NCBI GenBank assembly: GCA_002238425.1
Contig: MPMJ01000014.1
Coordinates: 1 to 64,000 of the forward strand
Length of the DNA: 64,000 nt
Source of the DNA: SAR202 cluster bacterium bin16
GTDB lineage: Bacteria > Chloroflexota > Dehalococcoidia > Lucifugimonadales > Australimonadaceae
Direction of reading: 5' to 3'
Shown here: piece by piece, positions 1 to 9,600 of the stretch
Numbering within the stretch: the first letter of the stretch is position 1
Layout of the letters: every line of letters begins with the position of its first letter
Program-made: the position numbers and the translations under genes
Notes under the pieces: model-generated
Database searches by the model: none
Told to the model about the DNA's origin: nothing
What the model saw: the letters and a program-made list of their open reading frames with translations, nothing else

Positions 1-804
1 GGGCGCATCATCGGTGAGCGTCTGCGGCAGGTGCGGCGGCTCACGGGTCACGAGTCAGGCTTCATCAGGGAGCACGCGCCGGGGCCGTACAAGGTGACGA
101 TGCCCGCGGCCAGCTACGTCGTCGCTCGCGGGTACAAGCCCGGCGTCACGGACACGGTGTACGAGTCGCGCGCAGCGGTGCTCGCCGACGCCGCGTCCAT
201 CATCCGCGACGAGGTCGTGACGCTCATCGGCGAAGGCTGTCCGTACGTGCAGTTGGACAACCCGCACTACCCGGACTACATCCCGGAGGAGCGTCGCGCG
301 CAGTGGGCGTCGCAAGGCGTCGACCAGGACCGGGCGCTCCAGGACGACATCGACGCCGACAACGCGTGCCTGCGCGGCTTCGACCGCAGTGCCACCATCC
401 TGGCGATGCACCTCTGCCGGGGCAACGGCGCGTACGGCGCATGGCACACGTCCGGCGGCTACGACCGCATCGCGGAGCAACTCTTCAGTCAGCTGGAGGT
501 CGACTCGTTCCTGCTGGAGTACGACAGCGAGCGCGCCGGAACGTTCACGCCGCTGCGCTTCATGCCGAAGGGCAAGACGGTGGTGCTGGGCCTCGTGACG
601 ACGAAGGCCGGCGAACTCGAATCGCAGGACACGCTGCTGCGCCGCATCGAGGAGGCGTCGCAGTACATGGACGGCGACGACCTCGCGCTCAGCCCGCAAT
701 GCGGCTTCTCGTCGACGCTGCAGGGCAACCCCATCACGTGGGACGACCAGCTGCGGAAGCTCGAACTCGTGGTGGAGACCGCGCGGCGGGCGTGGGGAGC
801 GTGA
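1..804 (+). CDS. Cobalamin-independent methionine synthase (MetE C-terminal)-like protein, 5' truncated by window
   Basis: Frame is open from base 1; protein contains MetE/UROD-like motifs (YVQLDNPHY, HLCRGN, LALSPQCGFSST). Confidence 0.75.
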   Translation, partial: GRIIGERLRQVRRLTGHESGFIREHAPGPYKVTMPAASYVVARGYKPGVTDTVYESRAAVLADAASIIRDEVVTLIGEGCPYVQLDNPHYPDYIPEERRAQWASQGVDQDRALQDDIDADNACLRGFDRSATILAMHLCRGNGAYGAWHTSGGYDRIAEQLFSQLEVDSFLLEYDSERAGTFTPLRFMPKGKTVVLGLVTTKAGELESQDTLLRRIEEASQYMDGDDLALSPQCGFSSTLQGNPITWDDQLRKLELVVETARRAWGA

Positions 805-827
805 ACATCGATGGCCAGGATGGAAGT

Positions 828-990
828 TGTTGTCATTCCGAGCGCAGTGCAACGGAGCCGAGGAATCTCTCAGGAGGCGCCCCGTTGTGAGCGAACGCTC
901 CCCGAGAGATGTTTCGACTCCGCCTTCGGCTCCGCTCAACATGACAACGCCCCCTCCCGTCGTTCCCGCGAAGGCGGGAATCTCGCAGCC
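828..990. repeat. Composite REP/MITE-like intergenic repeat
   Basis: TTGTTGTCATTCCGAGCGCAGTGCAACGGAGCCGAGGAATCTCTC ... GAGAGATGTTTCGACTCCGCCTTCGGCTCCGCTCAACATGACAACG (outward inverted TTGTCAT/ATGACAA) followed by CGTTCCCGCGAAGGCGGGAAT palindrome. Confidence 0.65.
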
Positions 991-1023
991 CATCGGGGTT
1001 GATACAAGGCTGAAGGAGGCGCA

Positions 1024-1530
1024 ATGACGATGTGGGGAGCGGGATTCTATGGAGACCCGTGCCGGGAGTGCGGGTACTCGTGGTCGATATCGCCGGAGGA
1101 GGGGACGGCGCTGATACTCGATGCGCCGCGGCGGTACGCGGAGCTGCTCGACGGCGCGGACGGGAGCGCGCGGCATCCCGATCTGACGTGGTCGGTCACG
1201 GCGTACGTTGAGCACGTCTCCGACAACCTTCGAAACTGGGCGGAGCGCATCATGAGCGCGGTCGCGGCCGGGCAGACGGCGCTGCGCCCCACGGACCAGG
1301 ATGTCGTGGCGGCGGCACGCGGCTACGAGAGCATGCCGCTCGCGACTGCGCTCTGGTCGATGGGGCACTCGGCCAACATCTGGGCGGACGCGATGGCGGC
1401 TTCAGCGGGGCAGGACATCGTGTTCGCGCACCCGACGCGCGGGCAGCAATCGCTCGCGGAGCTCGTGCTGACGGTCGCGCACGACACGGCGCATCACGAC
1501 TGGGACATCCGGCGGTCGCTGGGGGCGTAG
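1024..1530 (+). CDS. DinB-like domain protein
   Basis: Four-helix DinB-like pattern, VEHVSDNLRNWAERI and C-terminal HDTAHHDWDIRR. Confidence 0.6.
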   Translation: MTMWGAGFYGDPCRECGYSWSISPEEGTALILDAPRRYAELLDGADGSARHPDLTWSVTAYVEHVSDNLRNWAERIMSAVAAGQTALRPTDQDVVAAARGYESMPLATALWSMGHSANIWADAMAASAGQDIVFAHPTRGQQSLAELVLTVAHDTAHHDWDIRRSLGA

Positions 1531-1539
1531 GGGGGGCTG

Positions 1540-1622
1540 TCATGCTGAGCGGAGCGTCAGTCCCCTCTGCGTGCGCTGCCCGCGCACCCTGGATTCCCGC
1601 CGGTGCGGGAATGACGGGACTT
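1540..1622. repeat. REP-like palindrome GGATTCCCGCCGGTGCGGGAATGACGGG with partial GTCATGCTGAGCGGAGCG unit
   Basis: Same repeat families as 828-990 and 58440-58520. Confidence 0.5.
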
Positions 1623-1640
1623 GCTATGCACCCAGATCGG

Positions 1641-1967
1641 TTACTTGGGTGGGAGGCTGAGGGCGTAGGCGGCGCCGGTGGCGACCCAGTCTTCGAGCGT
1701 CGCGTCGTCTGTGCCGTCGGGGCCGACGACGATCCAGCCGCGCATGGGCCTGCCGGTGAAGTCCATCTCGCGGACGTGGGGTTTCGTGAGCGCGGCCTCG
1801 TACTCGTCCTTCGGGACGCGTACCATCAGGTCGTTCCCCAGGACGCCGCAGGCCATGTTGCCCTGCAGCATGACGGCGACGCCACCGAACATCTTCTTCT
1901 CCACGAGCGTCGGCTCCGCGCCGAGGATGTCGAGCACGCGCTCGGTCAGTCGTTCGTCGTAAGGCAC
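1641..1967 (-). CDS. TfoX/Sxy N-terminal domain family protein
   Basis: 108 aa; KKMFGGVAVMLQGNMACGV and LMVRV pattern of TfoX N-domain. Confidence 0.7.
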   Translation of the reverse strand: MPYDERLTERVLDILGAEPTLVEKKMFGGVAVMLQGNMACGVLGNDLMVRVPKDEYEAALTKPHVREMDFTGRPMRGWIVVGPDGTDDATLEDWVATGAAYALSLPPK

Positions 1968-1978
1968 CGGCCGCCTCC

Positions 1979-3556
1979 TTACTCCTGCCGCGCCCGGTCC
2001 TGCTCGATGAGGACGCGCCGCAACAGTTTACCGGAGGCGTTCTTGGGGATGGCGTCGATGAACTCGACCTCGCGCAGCTGCTTGAACGTCGCCACGCGCT
2101 CGGCGACGAACGACTTGAGTTCGTCGGCGGAGGGCTCGGCATCAGGCTTGCGTACCACGTACGCCTTCGGCACCTCGCCTGCTTCGTCGTCGGCCTTCGG
2201 GATGACGGCGGCGTCGGCGACGCCGGGGTGCTCGAGCAGCAGGCCCTCCAACTCGGCGGGCGCGACCTGGAAGCCCTTGTACTTGATGAGCTCCTTCTTG
2301 CGGTCGACGATGCTCACGTAGCCGTCCTCGTCCATGCTGGCGATGTCGCCCGTGTGGAACCAGCCGTCCGGCGTGATGGCCTCCGCAGTCGCCTCCGGCT
2401 GGCGGTAGTAGCCCTTCATCACCTGCGGGCCGCGGACCAGGAGCTCGCCGAGCTCCCCGGGGGGCAGGTCGCGGTCGCCCGATTCGAGGTCGACGATGCG
2501 CTCCTCGGTGTCCGGCAGCGCGGGGCCTATCGTGCCCGGCCTGCCGCGCTCGTCGGTGAAGTCGGTGTTGGTCATGGGGGACGTCTCGGTGAGGCCGTAG
2601 CCTTGGATGACGGCGCATCCGAGCCGCTCCGCGAGGCGGGTCTGCAACTCGCCGGAAAGCGGGGCCGCGCCGGTGAGCAGGAAGCGGAGCGACGAGACGT
2701 CGTACTCGTCGAGGAGCGGCGTCAGCGTGAGACCGAGGCAGACGGGCGGCACGGTGTAGAGCACCGTCATGCGATGCTCCGCGATGAGCGCCAGCATCTC
2801 GCGCATGTCGAAGCGCCCCATCATCACCTGCGTCGCTCCGGCAGCGATGGCGCTCAGCTGGAGGACGGTCATGCCGTAGATGTGGAAGAGCGGCAGATGC
2901 ACGAGCATCACGTCGCCACGACGGACGACGCCCTCCTCACCGGGGCGTCCGAGGTTCTGCCGGACGTTCGTATGGAGGTTGGAGTGCGTGAGCATGACGC
3001 CCTTCTGCAGGCCCGTGGTGCCGGAGGAGAAGGGCAGCGCGGCGATGTCCTCGTAGGGGTCGAGCGCGGGTTCGGGCGGCGGGCCGCTCTGCGCCTCGAT
3101 CAGCGACCAGAACGAGGGCGCGGTATCGGCGCCTTCCGCGATGAGGATGCGCTCTATGGGCTCTTCCGAACCGAAGAGCGCGAGGTCTGCGGCATCGGCC
3201 AGCGTGTGATGGACGATGAGCGCCTGCGCGCCGGACGCCTGCAACTGGTATGCGATCTCGCGCTCGCGGTAGCCGGAGTTGACGGTCGTGACCGTCGCGC
3301 CTGCCTTCAGGATGCCGAAGAAGGCGATCTCGAACTCGGCGCAGTTGGGCGAGAGGATGCCGACGATGTCGCCCTTGCCGAGGCCCATCGCCGCGAGTGC
3401 AGACGCGAACCTGCCGGAGTGCGCGTCCAGCTCCGCGAACGTGAACCGGCGCTCGCCGTCGATGATGGCGATCTCGTCCGGCCATCGCTCGGCTGCCTGC
3501 TCCAGCAGGCGCTGGACGGGCTCCGGGTTGTATGGGGCAAGTGATGAGCGGCTCAT
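1979..3556 (-). CDS. AMP-dependent acyl-CoA synthetase/ligase (4-coumarate:CoA ligase-like)
   Basis: FSSGTTGLQKGVMLTH, YGLTETSP, GWFHTGD, DRKKELIKYKGFQVAPAELE, PKNASGKLLRR motifs. ORF opens at 3622; ATG at 3556 preferred because a -35/-10 lies at 3594-3622. Confidence 0.88.
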   Translation of the reverse strand: MSRSSLAPYNPEPVQRLLEQAAERWPDEIAIIDGERRFTFAELDAHSGRFASALAAMGLGKGDIVGILSPNCAEFEIAFFGILKAGATVTTVNSGYREREIAYQLQASGAQALIVHHTLADAADLALFGSEEPIERILIAEGADTAPSFWSLIEAQSGPPPEPALDPYEDIAALPFSSGTTGLQKGVMLTHSNLHTNVRQNLGRPGEEGVVRRGDVMLVHLPLFHIYGMTVLQLSAIAAGATQVMMGRFDMREMLALIAEHRMTVLYTVPPVCLGLTLTPLLDEYDVSSLRFLLTGAAPLSGELQTRLAERLGCAVIQGYGLTETSPMTNTDFTDERGRPGTIGPALPDTEERIVDLESGDRDLPPGELGELLVRGPQVMKGYYRQPEATAEAITPDGWFHTGDIASMDEDGYVSIVDRKKELIKYKGFQVAPAELEGLLLEHPGVADAAVIPKADDEAGEVPKAYVVRKPDAEPSADELKSFVAERVATFKQLREVEFIDAIPKNASGKLLRRVLIEQDRARQE

Positions 3557-3593
3557 GGGGATCCGGCCGACCTCTGCGTCCAGGTTCGGCGTG

Positions 3594-3654
3594 AAACTAC
3601 CCGACCCGCCCGTGGCAGTCAACGCGGGCGGCAGTGTGCGCGGACTCCTATAAT
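3594..3654. promoter_or_regulatory. Divergent promoter region between ligase and PKS
   Basis: Minus strand TTGACT (3617-3622) -17 nt- TAGTTT (3594-3599) toward ligase; plus strand perfect TATAAT (3649-3654) 38 nt before the PKS GTG, but no good -35. Confidence 0.4.
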
Positions 3655-3692
3655 GCGCTTGTCAGTCGATGACCCAGTCCGAGTGAGGGGCA

Positions 3693-6600
3693 GTGATGGC
3701 ATCCGAGGGGAAGGTCGACTCCAGCAGACTCCCCAGCGAGTCCGTGGGCGGAGAGCCTATCGCGGTGGTGGGGATGGCGTGCCGGTTCCCCAGCGCCACG
3801 GGGCTTCCGGCGTTCTGGCGCCAGTTGGAAGCCGGCGAGAGCGCGGTCATCGAGGGCGTTCCGGGGTCCGGGGTCGGGCGCGTGGGGTACCTGTTCCCCG
3901 ACGCAGCGGTACAAGCCGAGGCGTGCAAGTTCGGGGCGTACATCGACGGGATCGACCAGTTCGATGCTGGGTTCTTCCGCATCTCCCCGGTGGAGGCACA
4001 GTTGCTGGACCCGCAGCAGCGGCTGATGCTGGAGACGAGTTGGCGAGCCCTCGAAGACGCCGGTATAGACCCGGACACGCTGAAGGGCAGCCGCACCGGG
4101 GTCTACGCGGGTATCAGCAACAACGAGTACCGGGGGCTGATCCTGGGCGTCAGCGACACCGCCGACCCTGCCACGAGCCTCTACACGGTCACCGGCACGT
4201 CGTTCAACACGGCCATCGGGCGCGTGGCCTTCGCGCTCGGGCTACAGGGGCCGGCGATCGCGGTGGACACCGCGTGCTCGTCGTCGCTCGTGGCGGTGCA
4301 CCAGGCGGTGGTAGGGCTGCAGCGTGGCGAGGCCGACCTTGCGCTGGCAGGAGGCGTACACGCGATCCTGTCAGGGCGGCTGCTGGAGCTGCGGGCGAAC
4401 GCCGGGATGCTGGCGCCGGACGGACGATGCAAGACGTTCGACGCCGCAGCGAACGGGTACGTGCGGGGCGAGGGCTGCGGCCTCCTCGTGCTAAAGCGGT
4501 TGAGCGAGGCGGAGGCGGACGGCGACCGGATATGGGGCGTGATACGCGGCTCGGCGCTGAACCAGGACGGGGCGAGCCAGGGGCTGACGGTGCCGAGCGA
4601 GAGCGCTCAGGAGCAGGTAATCGAGGCGGCGTTGCTCCGGGCAGGGCTCGAACCGTGGGAAGTGGACTACGTGGAGGCGCACGGAACGGGGACGCCAGTG
4701 GGCGACCCGATCGAGATGCAAGCCACGGGAACGGTGTACAGCAGGGGGCGCGAGGCAGACCACCCGCTGCTCGTCGGGTCGGTGAAGACGAACATCGGTC
4801 ACCTGGAGTCCGCGGCGGGCGCCGCCAGCCTGATCAAGGTGATGCTGGCGATGAAGCACCGGGTGATTCCGAAGCACCTGAACTTCCGCAACCCGAACCC
4901 GGAGATCGACTGGGAGCGGATGACGGTGCGGGTGGCGTCGGAGACGATGGAGTGGCCGGTCGTTCCCGACCGTCCGCCACGGGCGGGCATCAGCGGGTTC
5001 GGGTGGTCCGGGACGAACGCGCACGTCATCGTCGAGGGGTACGGGGAGCCCATAGCGGCTGACGCAGGGAACGGTCTGCCGGCGGGGCCTTCGGTGGCTA
5101 TCGCGGTTGCGCTGCCGGAGTCTGGACACCCTCATCCTAACCTTCCCCCATCAAGGGGGAAGGGACCGGAAGTCTCGACAGCGGAGGAGCGGGAGTTGGC
5201 GGCGCGGGGGACGCGACTGCTGCCGCTGTCGGGGAAGTCGAGGCAGGCGCTCCGGGAGCAGGCGGAACGGTATGTCGCGTGGCTCAACGAGCATCCCGAG
5301 CGATTCCCACCCGACAGCACCGCCAGCGGCGAAGCGCTGTCAGACATGGCGTGGACGGCGAGCGTCGGGCGGAGTCACTTCCCGCACCGCTCGGGCGTTG
5401 TCTTTCGCGATGCGGCGTCGCTGCGCGAGCGGCTGCGGGAGGTCGCGGAGGACGACGAGGCGCCCGACGGGCCGGAGCCACGAGCCGCGTCGAAGGTGGC
5501 GTTCGTCTACACCGGTCAGGGCAGCCAGTGGGTTGGGATGGGAGAGGCGCTGTATGAGAGCGAGACGGTGTTCCGGGCAGTGCTGGACCGGTGCGAGCGT
5601 TGGGTGCAGGAGCATCGCGGAGCGTCGCTGGTGGACGTGATGTTCGGGCGACCCGGTGCTGCGGGCGACCTGAACGACCCCGCATGGACGCAGCCTGCGA
5701 CCTACGCGCTCCAGTGCGGACTGACGGCGCTGTGGTCGAGCCTGGGTGTGCGCCCGGACGTGGTGATGGGCCACAGCCTCGGCGAGATCGCGGCGTCGCA
5801 GACGGCGGGCGTGTTCAGCCTCGAGGACGGGCTGCGCTTCGCCGCAGCACGCGGCGAACTGATGGCGTCGCTGCCGGTGGCGGGCGCGATGGCGGCGGTG
5901 TTCGCGTCTGCGTCCCACGTGACGGAGGCACTCGAGGAGTGGAACGCTGCGACAGAAGGGATGGGGCTGAGCATCGCCGCGGACAACGGAGCGCACCAAG
6001 TTGTGAGTGGCGAGGCGAGGGAGGTCGAGCAGATCGTGCAGCGGTTCGAGGCAGAGGGGCTTCGCGTGAACCGGCTGCGGAGCAGCCCCGGCTACCACAG
6101 CGTGCTGGTGGAACCGGCGCTGGACGATCTGGCGGCGGTGATCGACGGCATAGCAGTTGCGGCTCCATCCATCCCGCTGGTGAGCAACGTGACTGGCCGG
6201 TTAATCGAGCAAGGCGGCGTGCAGGACCCGGCGTACTGGCGGCGGCACGCTCGGCAGCCGGTGGCGTTCCGGGGGTGCGTCGAGACGCTCGCTGAGATGG
6301 GCGTCGACGCCGTAGTGGAACTGGGGCCGCACGCAGTGCTGGGGCCGATGGCGAGCCTCGCGTGGCCGGAGACGAGCGCCGCCCCGGCGGTGCTGTCGAG
6401 TCTCCACCGGCCGCCGCGGGACCCGGCAGAGCCCGTCCAAGACTCGACCGGCGGGTTCATCGAAGGCGTCGCAGCGGCGTACGAGGCGGGCATCCCGTTC
6501 TCGTTCGCGGGGCTGTTCGCAGGAGAGTCGCGGCGGCGGGTCGCGCTGCCGGGGTATCCATTCCAACGGCAGTCGTACTGGGTCGATGAAGTGCGACGGC

Positions 6601-9600
6601 GGCGCGTGGCCGCGAGGCACCCGCTGCTGGGGACCCGGCACGAGTCACCTCGCGGCGAGACATCGTTCGAGTCGGAGCTATTCCCGGCCGACCCTGCGTG
6701 GCTGAACGACCACCGGGTGTTCGGGCGGGTGATCGCACCGGGCGCGCTGTACGGGGCGATGGCGGCGTCGGCACTGGCGAGCGCACAAGGGTCGGTGGCA
6801 GTGGAGGAGATGCAGCTGGTCACCCCGCTGGTCCTGCCCGAACAGGACGGAGAGCAGGGGTCCGGGCAGGAGGGGCGGAGCGTCCAGATGGTGCTGGACG
6901 CCCCGGACGGGACGTCGCCCCGCGGTTTCGAGATATTCAGCCGCGGGGAAGGAGAGGAAGGGTGGACGCTGCACGCCCAGGGGCGAGTAGCGTCCGGTGC
7001 GGAACGGCAGGGACGCGAGCGGGTCGAGGTCGACCAACTCAAGGCCGGTCTGTCGGCGGAGGACCTGCCGGCGTTCTACCGGGCGCGCGCCGAGACCAAC
7101 ATCAATCTCGGGCCGTCGTTCCGAACGCTCCTGGGGCTCTGGCGCGGAGAGGGCGAGGCGGTCGGCGAGATAGTCCTGCCCGAAGCGGTGGACGGTGCAG
7201 GGCTGCCCGTGCACCCGGTGCTGCTGGACGGCTGCTTCCAGGTGATGGCGGCGGCGCGCAACCGGGAGGGGCTCGAAGACGGGGCGACCTACCTGCCCTT
7301 CGGATGGGAGCGGCTCTGGCTGGCGGAACGATTGCCGGAACGGGTGATCTGCCACGCCCGCATGCGGGAGAGCATCCGGGATGCTGAACAGGAGAGCGCA
7401 GCCGCCGAGCCGAGGGAGGTGTTCGCAGGGGACCTGCGGTTCTACAGCCCGGACGGGGTAGAGCTCGGTGGGTTGAGCGGGTACACGGTGAAGCGGGCGA
7501 CGCGAGCGGCCGTGCTGTCGGGGACCGAGGGAGTGAACGACCTTCTCTACGAGGTCATCTGGCGGGACAAGCCGCTTCCGCAAGGGATGCCATCCGCAGA
7601 CTTCCTTCCGAGTCCGTCAGCCATCGCGGCGCGCTCCGGGCCGTTCTCAGAGTATCTGGTCGCGGAGGGTGTCGGAGCCGAGGAGAGGACAGCGCTGCTG
7701 ACGGACCTCGAACGGCTGTCGTGGCGGTACGCGCTCGCGGCGCTTGAGCAGTTGGGGTGGGAGCGGAAAGTGGGAGAAGCGGTCGATCCGGAACCCCTGC
7801 GGGAGCGGTTCGGGGTTTCGGCAGAACACACGCGCCTGTTCCGTCGGCTATTCGAACTGCAGGCGAGGGCTGGCATCGTGAAGGCGGAAGGCGACGGCTT
7901 CGTCGTGGTGGTCGGAAGCGACGATTCACTGCCGGAAGCGGTGCCGAGCGATCCTGAAGCGTTCGCGGACGGAATGGCATCGCACTACGCGCACGGCGCG
8001 GTCGAAGTCGGACTGTTCCGGCGGTCTGCCGCTGCACTGGCAGACGTGCTCGTTGGAAAAGCAGACCCGCTGACCTTGCTGTTCAGCAGCGGAGAGCCGA
8101 CGGCCGCCGACCTCTACATGCGCGCGCCGGTGGCGCGCGCGGCGAACCGGATGCTGGGCGACGCCGTCGCGGCGCTGCTGGAAGCGTTCCCGGACGGACG
8201 ACGGCTGCGCGTGCTGGAGATCGGGGCAGGCACGGGGTCGGCGACGGAATTGGTGTTGCCGGAGCTTCCAGCGGGCCGGTTCGACTACGTCTACACAGAC
8301 ATATCGGCGGGCTTCTTCGCGGAAGCTGAAGGGCGCTTCGGCGGGAGTGAAGCGTCGATAGAGTACCGGGTGCTGGACGTCGAGAAAGACCCGGTGGCGC
8401 AGGGGTTCGACGCGCACGGCTACGACCTCGTCATCGCGTCGAATGTGCTGCACGCGACGCGCTACCTGGAGGAGACGCTTGCGCACTGCCGCGACCTCCT
8501 CGCACCATCGGGGCAGTTGCTGGCGCTCGAGAACCTTCGCGGCCAGGGCTGGCTCGACCTGACATTCGGGCAGTTGGACGGCTGGTGGCGGTTCGCCGAC
8601 TCCTACCGTCCGCACCATGCGCTGGCCAGCCCCGCCGTGTGGCGGCAGGCGCTCGGCGACGCGGGCTTCGTGGAGGCGGAGGTGCTGGGGGTGGAGGCGT
8701 CAGCGTCAGCGGAGCCTGACAGAGGCGTCATCATGGCGCAGGGTCCGTCGGAGGTCATGGAACCGGCAGGCGTCTGGGTGCTCGCGGGCGACGGGAGCGG
8801 GGTGGCAGAGCAACTCGCAGCGGAACTGTCGGCGCGCAACCAGGCCGTGGTTCTGGCGGGGACGCAGGTGGAAGCGGAGGACCGCGAATCGTGGCGGGCG
8901 CTGCTGGAAAGGTTGCCTGCGGACGTGCCGCTCAACGGCGTCGTCCATCTCATGGCGTTGGACGGGCACGGTCCGGATGCCACCGCTGATGAGTTCGCAC
9001 AGGACGTAAGACACGGGGCGGCGAGCGCGCTTGCGCTGGTGCAGGGCATAGCCGATGCCGACGTGACTCCGGCGAAGGGGTTGTGGCTGCTCACGCGCGG
9101 CGGGCAGGTGTTGGAGAAGGAGCACGGCGGAGAGATCGCGGGCGCAGCGCTGTGGGGTTTAGGGAAGGTCGTGGCGCGTGAGGCGCCGCACCTGCAGCCG
9201 CGGATGCTCGACCTCGACCCCGGAGCGCCGCCTTCGCTGTCGGACCTCGTCAACGAGCTGCTGTACCCGGACCCGGAGACGCATATCGCCTATCGCAGAG
9301 GGTACCGCCAAACAGCTCGGCTCGTCCGGGCCGGTAGCGCGACCGAGCGGCTGACGTTGTCGGAAGACTCAGCCTGGCTGCTGGAGCCGGATGCGGGCGG
9401 TGCGCTCGAAGGGCTGGAGATAGGCCCATTCCCTGCCCGTCCCCTAGAGCCACGGGACGTCCGAATAGCAGTGGAGGCTGCGGGGCTCAACTTCTGGGAC
9501 CTGTTCCGCGCACTCGGCCTCATCGACGAGGGGTTGCTGGGCGGCGAGTTCTGCGGGCGGGTGCTGGAGGTCGGTAGCGACGTGACAAGCGTCTCGGTGG

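Noticed and set aside
55-1368. 437-aa minus-strand ORF
   Set aside because: Antisense to the MetE-like and DinB genes and runs through the REP block (IPAFAGTTGGG-type translation); high-GC shadow ORF.
2228-3544. 438-aa plus-strand ORF
   Set aside because: Exactly antisense to the acyl-CoA ligase; arginine/valine-rich shadow ORF without family motifs.
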